Assembly: GCF_017874235.1 (NCBI RefSeq)
Contig: NZ_JAGGLC010000005.1
Span: forward strand, 1-64,000
DNA from: Halolamina salifodinae
GTDB taxonomy: Archaea > Halobacteriota > Halobacteria > Halobacteriales > Haloferacaceae
Direction: 5' to 3'
Length of the DNA stretch: 64,000 nucleotides
Below the pieces are notes generated by a model. That model was not told the origin of the DNA and made no database searches. It saw only the letters and a list, made by a program, of their open reading frames with translations. Made by a program: the position numbers and the translations under genes. Every line of letters begins with the position of its first letter. The first letter of the stretch is position 1. Below, one piece after another: positions 23,693-30,682 of this stretch.

Positions 23693-24469
23693 ATGTCGCC
23701 CGCGACCAAGGGTCGGCTCATGTCGGGCCCTCCCAGCCGGCCGGTCGCGCTCGTCGTTGCACTCACGCTCGCTATCGGCGGCCTCGTCATCAGCGGCATC
23801 AGTGGTTTCGTCGGTGGATTCGTCGGCGCGCTCCTCACCGTCGGCGCCGGTGCCGGCGAGTCGACTGTCGCGACAGCGCTGCTCGTCGCGGTGCTGTTGG
23901 CGGCCACCGAAGCAGGGTTCATCGTCGTCGGCTACGCGTTCCGCCAGACCGACGACGGCGCCGGGATCCGGGTCGACTGGCTCCCGTCGAACGGGCCGAC
24001 CACCCGCGACGCCACGCTGATCGTCGGCGCCACCGCGGCGCTGGTCGCCGTCAATCGGCTGAGCTTCTGGGCGGGGTCGCTGGTCGGTATCGACCCCGTG
24101 ACCGCCGTCACGACACCCGAGCAGTTCTCTGCGACGCTGCTGGCGCTGCTGGTGCCGACGATGCTGCTCGCGGTCGGGCCCGCAGAGGAGTACCTGTTCC
24201 GGGGCGTGGTGCAGGGCTACCTCGAGCGGACGTTCCCGGCCCGGCGCGCGCTGGGGCTGAGCGCGGGGCTGTTCACGCTGGTGCACCTGCCGAACCTCAT
24301 CTCGAACCCTGAGGCCGGGACCGTCTCGGTGCCGCTCTGGCTTGTGATCGGCGTCGTACTCGGCTGGCTCTATCAGCGAACCGAAGCGCTGCTGGTGCCG
24401 GTGCTGGTCCACGGCTGCTACAACGTCGCGGCGCTCTCGCTGCTGTTCGCGGAGTTAGGCGCGGTGTAG
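23693..24469 (+). CDS. CPBP family intramembrane metalloprotease (CAAX protease-like)
   Basis: A 258-residue membrane protein with seven or eight hydrophobic segments and the three Abi/CPBP motifs: AEEYLFRG (double Glu), HLPN in FTLVHLPNL, and HGCYN near the C-terminus, which form the intramembrane metal site. Substrates of archaeal members are unknown. Starts at ATG 23693 or 23720 (MSGPPSRP) are both possible. ATAAAC about 21 bases before 23693 mildly favours the first. Confidence 0.85.
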   Translation: MSPATKGRLMSGPPSRPVALVVALTLAIGGLVISGISGFVGGFVGALLTVGAGAGESTVATALLVAVLLAATEAGFIVVGYAFRQTDDGAGIRVDWLPSNGPTTRDATLIVGATAALVAVNRLSFWAGSLVGIDPVTAVTTPEQFSATLLALLVPTMLLAVGPAEEYLFRGVVQGYLERTFPARRALGLSAGLFTLVHLPNLISNPEAGTVSVPLWLVIGVVLGWLYQRTEALLVPVLVHGCYNVAALSLLFAELGAV

Positions 24470-24483
24470 AAGGGGACCGGGAG

Positions 24484-25314
24484 TCAGTCGAGCAGTTCGT
24501 CGAGCCCCCGGGCGGGGTAGCCGACGATCTGATCGACGCCGACACCGTGGAGGCTGTCGACGCGCGCCTCGACGGTCTCCTCGTCGCCGACGATAGCGAA
24601 GTCCTTGCTCGCGGCGAGCAGTACGTCGCGGGCCCGGCCCGTCGCCGCGGAGTCGGTCTCGCAGCCGTCGGGCAGCGCGCGACGAACGGGTGCGCGCCGG
24701 GAGACGTACGCGCCGACGGCGTCGAGGATCGCGTCCTCGTCGTCGCTCAGCACGGTGGGTGCGTACACCGCGATTTCGCCCTCGAAGCCGGCGGCCCGCA
24801 ACGCGCGCACGTCGCGCTCGGTCGAGCGCGAGAGGAGTTCGAACTGGGTCGCGCCGGTCGCGAGCGCGGCGCGTTCGACGCCCTCGGTGCCGACCCAGGC
24901 GTCGGGGTACTGCTCGCTCCCCTCGCCAAACCGGGGCGCGACGGCGCGTTGGCTCTCCGCCTCGGAGAGGTAGGCGCCGTGGCCCGCGACGAGCACACGC
25001 CCGACTTCCGCGGGGATCGACTGCGCAAGCGAGTCGTCGCCCATCGGGTCGAGGCCGTCGGCGCGGACGGGCGTGGTGACCCGGACCTCGGCCGTCTCGG
25101 CCAGCGCGCGGAGCGTCCCGTCGTCGGGGAACGCCTCGCGGCCCTCGTAGTCGATGACGAGTGTCGACGCCGCCAGGTCGGTGGCTCGCGAGAGATCGAC
25201 CTCGGTGGGTTTGAGCGCGACGGCGTCGATTCCGACACGCGGGAACGGCCCGATGCTATCGCTCGTGGTTCGCTGGGCGGTGCTGTCGGGCGTGATGGTG
25301 TCGGGCGTGTTCAT
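24484..25314 (-). CDS. Conserved haloarchaeal protein, barrel-like
   Basis: A 276-residue protein I cannot place in a named family. It alternates strand and helix segments (VGIDAVALKPTEV, STLVIDYEGREAF, EIAVYAPTVLS), as in a TIM barrel. The C-terminal FAIVGDEETVEARVDSLHGVGVDQIVGYPARGL is reminiscent of the last segment of luciferase-like F420 enzymes. That resemblance is weak, and I would not infer a reaction from it. It is convergent with the CPBP protease gene. Confidence 0.65.
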   Translation of the reverse strand: MNTPDTITPDSTAQRTTSDSIGPFPRVGIDAVALKPTEVDLSRATDLAASTLVIDYEGREAFPDDGTLRALAETAEVRVTTPVRADGLDPMGDDSLAQSIPAEVGRVLVAGHGAYLSEAESQRAVAPRFGEGSEQYPDAWVGTEGVERAALATGATQFELLSRSTERDVRALRAAGFEGEIAVYAPTVLSDDEDAILDAVGAYVSRRAPVRRALPDGCETDSAATGRARDVLLAASKDFAIVGDEETVEARVDSLHGVGVDQIVGYPARGLDELLD

Positions 25315-25446
25315 AGCTGAAGCTCGTGGGTACTGCGGTAGCTGTACGAGAACTGCGCGGATTTAGAATCGCGGAATGCGATCCATCGCCTGTGCGGCCA
25401 TGCAGGCTTCGGTAGCCCGGTCAACGGCATAAGCGTGTCGTCGTGA

Positions 25447-25729
25447 TCACTCCAGCAGCAGCGTGAACCCCCCGTCGACCGACTGCTCGCCAGCGCTGAG
25501 GTCGTCGGGGCCCGAGTCCCGGGAGATCATGGTCTCGAACCGGTGCTCGCCGACCGGCAAACAGGCGTCGGCCCCGACGCCGGCGGCGGAGAGCGCGAGG
25601 GCGGCGTCGAGGGATGTGCCGGGCGCGAGCGTCGGTCCGGTACTCCATCGTCGTCGCCACCGGTGCGTCGAGTCGCCAGCAGCCCGGGTCGGTGGGTGGG
25701 AATACCCCCGATTGGGCGGCAGGGAGCAT
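25447..25729 (-). pseudogene. Frameshifted gene of unknown function
   Basis: Two protein-like halves lie in different minus-strand frames. The first runs from ATG 25727-25729: MLPAAQSGVFPPTDPGCWRL, then DAPVATTMEYR. The second continues as TGPTLAPGTSLDAALALSAA, GVGADACLPVGEHRFETMIS and ends GGFTLLLE at the stop 25447-25449. The halves join near 25625-25645 if one base is added or lost, giving about 94 residues. The family is unknown. It lies 32 bases after the Nudix gene in the same direction. A sequencing error at this point would restore an intact gene. Confidence 0.6.
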
Positions 25730-25761
25730 GAAAACAGTGTAGGCAGAAACCCCGGCTTGTC

Positions 25762-26361
25762 CTACACCGGGAACTCGGCGCCGGCCGGCACGACGCGGTC
25801 GACAGACTCGGGGGCGCACCAGTCGGTCGTGAGTTCGAGCAGTTGGACGAGCATCCGGCCGGTCGCGCCCCAGACGGTGTAGTCGCCGACGTGGAAGTAG
25901 TGGACGCGCGTGTCGCCGACCTCCGGGCGCTCGCGGCGCTCGGACTCGTAGTTCGCGAGATCGGTGAGATCCGCCACGGGGAGGGTGGTCACCTCGGCGA
26001 CCTCGCGCTCGTCGGGGTCGTAGGTGCGGTCGGGCACCTGCGCGACGTAGGGCCGGATGGCGTAGCCGGAGGTGGTCGTGGTGTCGTCGAGTTGGCCGAC
26101 GATGGACGGTTCGGATCGGTCGAGGCCGATCTCCTCGAACGCCTCCCGTCGGGCGGTCTCCTCCAGATCGAGGTCGAACGGCTCGTGACCGCCGCCGGGG
26201 AACGCCATCTGGCCGGGGTGCGAGCCCAGATGCTCCGCGCGCTTGATGAACAGGATCGAGGGCTCGCCGTCGCGCTCGACGACCGGCGCGAGCACGCTGG
26301 CCCAGCGCTCCGCGTCGGCGACGGTGATCGGCTCGTGGCCCAGTAACCCCGACAGCTCCAT
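25762..26361 (-). CDS. Nudix hydrolase, coenzyme A pyrophosphatase-like
   Basis: A 199-residue Nudix enzyme. The Nudix box starts at GGGHEPFDLDLEETARREAF and continues EEIGL. It is preceded by LFIKRAEHLGSHPGQMAFPGG, which matches the CoA pyrophosphatase subgroup (LL.KR...L..H.GQ.aFPGG). It probably cleaves CoA or related nucleotides at the pyrophosphate. TVWGATGRML near the end is also typical. The ATG is at 26359-26361. Confidence 0.88.
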   Translation of the reverse strand: MELSGLLGHEPITVADAERWASVLAPVVERDGEPSILFIKRAEHLGSHPGQMAFPGGGHEPFDLDLEETARREAFEEIGLDRSEPSIVGQLDDTTTTSGYAIRPYVAQVPDRTYDPDEREVAEVTTLPVADLTDLANYESERRERPEVGDTRVHYFHVGDYTVWGATGRMLVQLLELTTDWCAPESVDRVVPAGAEFPV

Positions 26362-26404
26362 ACTCGAGAGAGGGCGCCAGCCGGCTAAAAACGCTTCGTC
26401 GGCC

Positions 26405-26893
26405 TCAGTCCACGAGGCCGAGCAGCCGCTCCCGTGTTTCCGCGAGATCGACCGAGCCCCACGCCTCCGCGTCGTAGGTCACGTCGACGAGCATGGATGC
26501 GCGGTCCTCGTTTCCCTCCGCGACAGCCGTCTCGGCCTCCTCGCGCAGGCGCTCGGCCACGTGCTCGGCCGCGGCGGCGTGGTCGACAGCGCGATCAGAA
26601 ATATCGAGGATGTGGGGCAGGTCTTCCCCCTCGGCGGGCAGCATCGGGAACGCGACGGGGCCGACGACCAGCGCCTCCTCCGCATCGACGTCGCCATCGA
26701 CTGCCGACGCCGGGAGCGCCACGAGGTAGTACTCCCGGACCGCCTCCGCGACGGCCTCGGCGACGACCTCGTCGCGCACGTCGGCGCCGCGACGATAGGC
26801 GAGTTCGACCAGCGCCTGCTTCAGTTCCTCGCGGGTCAGCGCCTCGAACAGGTCGACGACGCCGGCGAGTTCGTCGTGGGTGGCCTCCTCCAT
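26405..26893 (-). CDS. Conserved haloarchaeal protein of unknown function
   Basis: A 162-residue, highly acidic and mostly helical protein (MEEATHDELAGVVDLFEALTREELKQALVELAYRRGADV...). It has a central VGPVAFPMLPAEGEDLPHILDISDR segment. There are no catalytic motifs or membrane segments. It is co-directional with the Nudix gene 43 bases downstream and with the lipoprotein gene upstream, so the three may be transcribed together. Confidence 0.7.
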   Translation of the reverse strand: MEEATHDELAGVVDLFEALTREELKQALVELAYRRGADVRDEVVAEAVAEAVREYYLVALPASAVDGDVDAEEALVVGPVAFPMLPAEGEDLPHILDISDRAVDHAAAAEHVAERLREEAETAVAEGNEDRASMLVDVTYDAEAWGSVDLAETRERLLGLVD

Positions 26894-26939
26894 GCCCCGG
26901 AGTGGGACGCCGGCCGGCAAAAGCGCGCGGGGTCTCTGC

Positions 26940-27830
26940 TCAGGCCGACTCGTTGCCGCTGGAGGAGTCGGACTCGATGGTGACCGAGACCGATCCCTGC
27001 CCAGCGGGGGTTCGGATGCCGTAGTCGATCTCCTGCCCCGGATCAGCATCCTCCGTCGACGCCTCGACGCTCTCGGTGCCCGATTCGCCGGGATCGAGGG
27101 CGATATCGAACCCTTTCGGCCTGTAGAGCGGGTACGAGAAGTTCACCGCGCCGCGGAAGGTGCCGGGCCCGTCGCCGACGTTCTCGGCAGTGATCGCGAT
27201 GTCGAACGTCGTGTCCGGCGCAACCGTCTCGGGAGTGTCGACGGACCACTCCCACGCGGGCGGGGGCGACGTTGCGAGGTCGACGTCGAGGGCCCACTCT
27301 GCCGGCGCGGGGTCGCGGTCGAGCCGAAGCGTCGGCGCCGAATCGAGTTCGGCGGGTATCCCGAAGACGAGCCAACCTCGGGGTTCCGCGTCCTCGTTCT
27401 CGGGCCAGTACTGGCTGCCGGGGACGGCGAGGTCGACAAGGTAGCCGTACTCGGGTTCGATTGGCGCGTACGACTCTCCATCGGCGACGAGCGTGAACGC
27501 GGACTTCGCGGGCGCCGAGTCCGCCGGCCGGGCCTCACCAGAACGCGTTGCGTTCTGGTTGCCCGCAGAGCGTGGCTCTGCGACGTCGACGGTGACGAAC
27601 ACGAACTGGCCGTCCGCGGCCCGGATGCCGTTCCAGTCGACCTGCTCGATGTGGCGGTAGGCGTACTGGACGGCGGCGGCCTCGACGATGACGTTCGACG
27701 GGGCCGCGGTTCCGGGTGCGGTGGTCGTCGGCGGCGATTCCGAGTCGGTTCCCGTTCCGGGCGTCTCGCCGACACAGCCGGCGAGCCCCGCGGCTGCGAG
27801 GGTCGCGAGATACGTTCGTCTGGAGGGCAT
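26940..27830 (-). CDS. Tat-type lipoprotein of unknown function
   Basis: A 296-residue secreted protein. The N-terminus MPSRRTYLATLAAAGLAGC has twin arginines at 4-5 and a lipobox with Cys19, so it should be exported folded by the Tat pathway and lipid-anchored. A Ser/Thr/Pro linker follows, then a beta-rich region with a CARDB-like part (FDIAITAENVGDGPGTFRGAVNFSY). Residues about 84-98 (NQNATRSGEAR region) are encoded by two perfect hairpins of the same type as the intergenic array just upstream of the gene. Confidence 0.8.
   Translation of the reverse strand: MPSRRTYLATLAAAGLAGCVGETPGTGTDSESPPTTTAPGTAAPSNVIVEAAAVQYAYRHIEQVDWNGIRAADGQFVFVTVDVAEPRSAGNQNATRSGEARPADSAPAKSAFTLVADGESYAPIEPEYGYLVDLAVPGSQYWPENEDAEPRGWLVFGIPAELDSAPTLRLDRDPAPAEWALDVDLATSPPPAWEWSVDTPETVAPDTTFDIAITAENVGDGPGTFRGAVNFSYPLYRPKGFDIALDPGESGTESVEASTEDADPGQEIDYGIRTPAGQGSVSVTIESDSSSGNESA
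27538..27581. repeat. Two perfect hairpins inside the lipoprotein gene
   Basis: 27538-27558 has 9-bp arms CCAGAACGC around GTT. 27565-27581 has 7-bp arms GCAGAGC around GTG. Both have the arm-3-base loop-arm plan of the array at 27877-28183, and both lie in coding sequence without breaking the frame. Confidence 0.85.
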
Positions 27831-27876
27831 CAGTCGACGTTCGGTCGTTCGGGGTAAGTGCTTTCTGCGGACCGAC

Positions 27877-28183
27877 CTTTTGCTGCGGGCCCCGGAGGGC
27901 CCTTGCAAAAGCTCGACCATCACCGGAACGCTTCGCGTTCCGGTTGGTAGACGAGAGCTTGCTCTCGTCGACATCACCAGAAGCCGGAGGCTTCTGGTTA
28001 GCAGCCAGAAATCTTCGATTTCTGGCGACAAAAGCCTGCGTCGGCCCCTCCGAGAGAGCGAAGCTCTCTCGTGCTCCCGCTCACTCCGTTCGCGGGAACT
28101 ATCGGGGCCTCCTTGGCCCGCTCACTTCGTCGCACGGGCGACCCGTGCGTCGCCCGTGCTGCCTGCGGGGCCTTCGGCCCCGC
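27877..28183. repeat. Array of nine perfect hairpins in a gene-free region
   Basis: Nine inverted repeats follow one another in about 307 bases. Most have 8-10-bp perfect arms and 2-4-base loops: 27877-27911 (nested), 27922-27944, 27950-27969, 27976-27998, 28004-28026, 28051-28071, 28075-28097 (6-bp arms, 11-base loop), 28132-28159 (11-bp arms) and 28165-28183. The arms differ in sequence, so this is not one repeat copied; it is the structure that recurs. The remainder of the gap, 28184-28403, holds nothing I can identify. Confidence 0.9.
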
Positions 28184-28403
28184 TCTGTTCGCGGTGAGAA
28201 AACCCTTGAGCAGTATCCGCGAGCGAAGCGAACGGCTACCGGGAACGAAAAACGGGAGAATCGGCAGTCAACGGAGCGGTTCGTGGGGCGGTGGGGACGG
28301 CTGTGAAGTTAGTCTCCTAACTCCATCTCGCGGGTCGCGCGAAGCGCTCCCCGCTCGATATCGAGGCGGTTTGCCTCGTCGGAGGCGAGTTTTCCCGCCT
28401 CGC

Positions 28404-30059
28404 TTACATCGCGCCGCCCATGCCACCCATACCGCCCATGCCGCCGGCGCCGCCCTGCTCCTCGTCGCCCGAGGTCGACAGGTCGCCGGCCGCGATGATG
28501 TCGTCGATTTTGAGCACGAGGTTCGCGGCCTCGGTGGCGCTGGAGAGCGCCTGCTCCTTCGAGTGGGCCGGCTCGACGACGCCAGCCTCGTAGGTGTCCT
28601 CGACCTCGCTGCTGAACACGTTCAGCCCCGCGGTCTCGTCGCCGGCCTCGTGGGCCGCGCGCAGGTCGACCAGCGTGTCGATGGAGTCCAGCCCGGCGTT
28701 CTCGGCGAGCACGCGGGGGACGAGTTCGAGCGAGTCCGCAAACGCCTCGACGGCCAGCTGCTCGCGGCCGGAGACGCTGTCGGCGAACTCGCGCAGGCGG
28801 CTGGCGAGTTCGACCTCGATGGCGCCGCCGCCGGCGACCACGCGGCCGTCCGAGACGGTAGTCGCGACGACATCGAGCGCGTCGGAGACGCCGCGCTCGA
28901 GCTCGTCGACGACGTGGTCGGTGGAGCCGCGCAGCAGGAGCGTCACGCCGTGGGAGTCCTCGCCCTCGACGTAGAACAGCTCGTCGCCCTCGTCACGGCG
29001 GATGGAGCCGTGGCCGAGGTCGGCGCTGGAGAGGTCCTCGAAGTTGGAAGCGACGGAGCCGCCGAGCACGTTCTTCAGGAAGCCGATATCCGAGGACTTC
29101 ACGCGGCGGACCGCGAGGATGCCCTCCTTGGCGAGGTAGTGCTGGGCGAGGTCGTCGATACCCTTCTGGCAGAACACCACGTCCGCGCCGGTGGCGGCGA
29201 TGGCGTCGACCTTCTCGCGAAGCTCCTGCTCCTCCTGGTCGAGGAACGACTGGAGCTGATCCGGCGAGTCGATGGAGACGTTGGTGTCGACGCCGGCCTC
29301 CTCGACCTCGATGGCGGCGTCGAGGAGGAGCGTGTCGGCGTCCTCGAGTTCGCTGGGCATGTTGTCGTGGACCGGGTCCTTCGAGACGACCGCGCCGTTG
29401 AGCAGGTCGCTCTCGGAGACCGCACGGCCCTTCTGGGTCTCGATCTTGAGGTTCGCGAGGTCGACGACGTGGCTGCCGTCCTCGGCCTCGACGGTGACGG
29501 CCTCGACGGCCTCGATGATGAGCTCGGCGAGATGCTCCTTGTCGAACTCCGCGCCCTTGCCGGTCATCGACGTCTCGGCGACGCTCGCCAGCAGGTCGGT
29601 GTCGCTCGGGTCGACGTCACGCGAGATGTCCGCGACCTCCTCGCGGGCCTGCTCGCTTGCGAGGTGGAACCCCTTGATCACGGCCGTGGGGTGGATGTCC
29701 TGCTCGAGCAGGTCCTCGGCGTTTTTCAGCAGCTCGCCAGCGATGGCGACAGCGGTGGTCGTCCCGTCGCCGGCCTCCTCCTCCTGGGTCTCGGCGACTT
29801 CGACGATCATCTCGGCCGTCGGGTTGTCGATGTCCATCTCCTCGAGGATGGTGACGCCGTCGTTCGTGATGGTGACGTCGCCCATCGAGTCGACGAGCAT
29901 CTTGTCCATCCCTTTCGGGCCGAGCGTGGATCGGACGGCTTCGGCCACTGCGCGGGCCGCGGAGATGTTGTACTCCTGTGCGTCCTTGTCCTTGACTCGC
30001 TGGGAGTCCTCCCCCATGATGATCATGGGCTGGCCGCCGCTTCGCTGTCGTTGACTCAT
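28404..30059 (-). CDS. ths: Thermosome subunit (group II chaperonin)
   Basis: ATP-driven protein-folding chaperonin subunit of 551 residues. TLGPKGMDKMLVDSMGDVTITNDG and the GDGTTTAV motif bind and hydrolyse ATP. The C-terminus is the flexible Gly-Met tail ending GGMGGMGGMGGAM. Other paralogous subunits are not in the window. The ATG at 30057-30059 is preceded by a strong TTTATATA box. Confidence 0.96.
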   Translation of the reverse strand: MSQRQRSGGQPMIIMGEDSQRVKDKDAQEYNISAARAVAEAVRSTLGPKGMDKMLVDSMGDVTITNDGVTILEEMDIDNPTAEMIVEVAETQEEEAGDGTTTAVAIAGELLKNAEDLLEQDIHPTAVIKGFHLASEQAREEVADISRDVDPSDTDLLASVAETSMTGKGAEFDKEHLAELIIEAVEAVTVEAEDGSHVVDLANLKIETQKGRAVSESDLLNGAVVSKDPVHDNMPSELEDADTLLLDAAIEVEEAGVDTNVSIDSPDQLQSFLDQEEQELREKVDAIAATGADVVFCQKGIDDLAQHYLAKEGILAVRRVKSSDIGFLKNVLGGSVASNFEDLSSADLGHGSIRRDEGDELFYVEGEDSHGVTLLLRGSTDHVVDELERGVSDALDVVATTVSDGRVVAGGGAIEVELASRLREFADSVSGREQLAVEAFADSLELVPRVLAENAGLDSIDTLVDLRAAHEAGDETAGLNVFSSEVEDTYEAGVVEPAHSKEQALSSATEAANLVLKIDDIIAAGDLSTSGDEEQGGAGGMGGMGGMGGAM

Positions 30060-30085
30060 GTGTACTCAAAGATTGTCCGTGGTTC

Positions 30086-30093
30086 TATATAAA
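30086..30093 (-). promoter_or_regulatory. TATA box of the thermosome gene
   Basis: TTTATATA on the minus strand lies 27-34 bases before the start codon and is the best TATA match in the window, as expected for a strongly expressed, heat-inducible gene. Confidence 0.65.
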
Positions 30094-30224
30094 TCTGTCG
30101 CTGGCGCCGGTCGGCCCGGAGACCATCGATTGCCGGTGGAATCATGAAAACCGATGGATGGAGCACCGATTCCGCAAAACCATGTGCTTGTGTAACGTGG
30201 CACAAAACAGTCGGGGCTGCAGTC

Positions 30225-30231
30225 CTTTATG
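30225..30231 (+). promoter_or_regulatory. Orphan TATA-like box between thermosome and glutamate synthase genes
   Basis: CTTTATG sits in a 300-base gap (about 30070-30370) without a convincing gene. A transcript starting near 30256 would run into an inverted repeat (GACGAC...GTCGTC, 30262-30287) and then antisense to the 58-residue gene. It may drive a small RNA or be chance. Confidence 0.2.
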
Positions 30232-30370
30232 TGCGAACGGACCAGCGACGCGACGTCGACGACTACCCCAGCGAGGTGTCGTCAACGGCGTGCGGACTCG
30301 CCCGCGAGCGCAATCGCTGGCGAGTGGTGGGAGAAAGAGGAGAAAGAAAGGTCGGTCGTTCGGCTGGTGG

Positions 30371-30547
30371 TCAGTTTTCGGTGGGCTCACCTCCCTCCGG
30401 GTCGAGATACTCGGCATCGGCCGCGTCGGGCTCGGGGAGCTCCCCGGACTCGCCGCGGACTTCCACATCGCGGGAGGCGAGCCGGGTTTCCAGCTGCCGG
30501 CGTTTGTTCCGCCCTTTCCGTTCGCGACCACTTTTCGTATCTGGCAT
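30371..30547 (-). CDS. Small conserved haloarchaeal protein
   Basis: A 58-residue protein with a basic N-terminus, MPDTKSGRERKGRNKRRQLE, and a strongly acidic C-terminus, DAADAEYLDPEGGEPTEN. The charge split and the MP.TKSGRE.KG.NKR start look like a conserved small haloarchaeal family of unknown function, possibly nucleic-acid or ribosome associated. I chose the ATG at 30545-30547 because the conserved motif begins there. Upstream ATGs add only five residues. Confidence 0.6.
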   Translation of the reverse strand: MPDTKSGRERKGRNKRRQLETRLASRDVEVRGESGELPEPDAADAEYLDPEGGEPTEN

Positions 30548-30650
30548 CTCCAACCATGGCAAGCCCCCACATACCTATGAACGTTTCGGGGGTATGCGGG
30601 TCGCTACGGCGGTTCTTCACGAAAGTTCGGGGTGCTACGAGGGACAGAGT

Positions 30651-30656
30651 AATAAA
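30651..30656 (+). promoter_or_regulatory. TATA-like box of gltB
   Basis: AATAAA lies 27-32 bases before the ATG at 30683, supporting a leaderless gltB transcript and that start rather than 30659. Confidence 0.5.
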
Positions 30657-30682
30657 CTGTGGGTTGTTCGCATGATACAACC

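Noticed and set aside
25421-25819. A 132-residue minus-strand frame as an intact gene
   Set aside because: Only about 31 residues after MLPAAQ look protein-like in this frame. The natural continuation is in the next frame, so it is treated as a frameshifted gene.
27831-28403. The hairpin array as a CRISPR array
   Set aside because: There is no repeated direct-repeat sequence and no regular spacing; only the palindromic form recurs.
28071-30092. A 673-residue plus-strand open frame
   Set aside because: It is antisense to the thermosome gene and starts inside the hairpin array; it has no domain content.
30229-30675. Plus-strand open frame of 148 residues before gltB
   Set aside because: The sequence is arginine/proline/alanine-rich shadow type and overlaps the credible 58-residue minus-strand gene.
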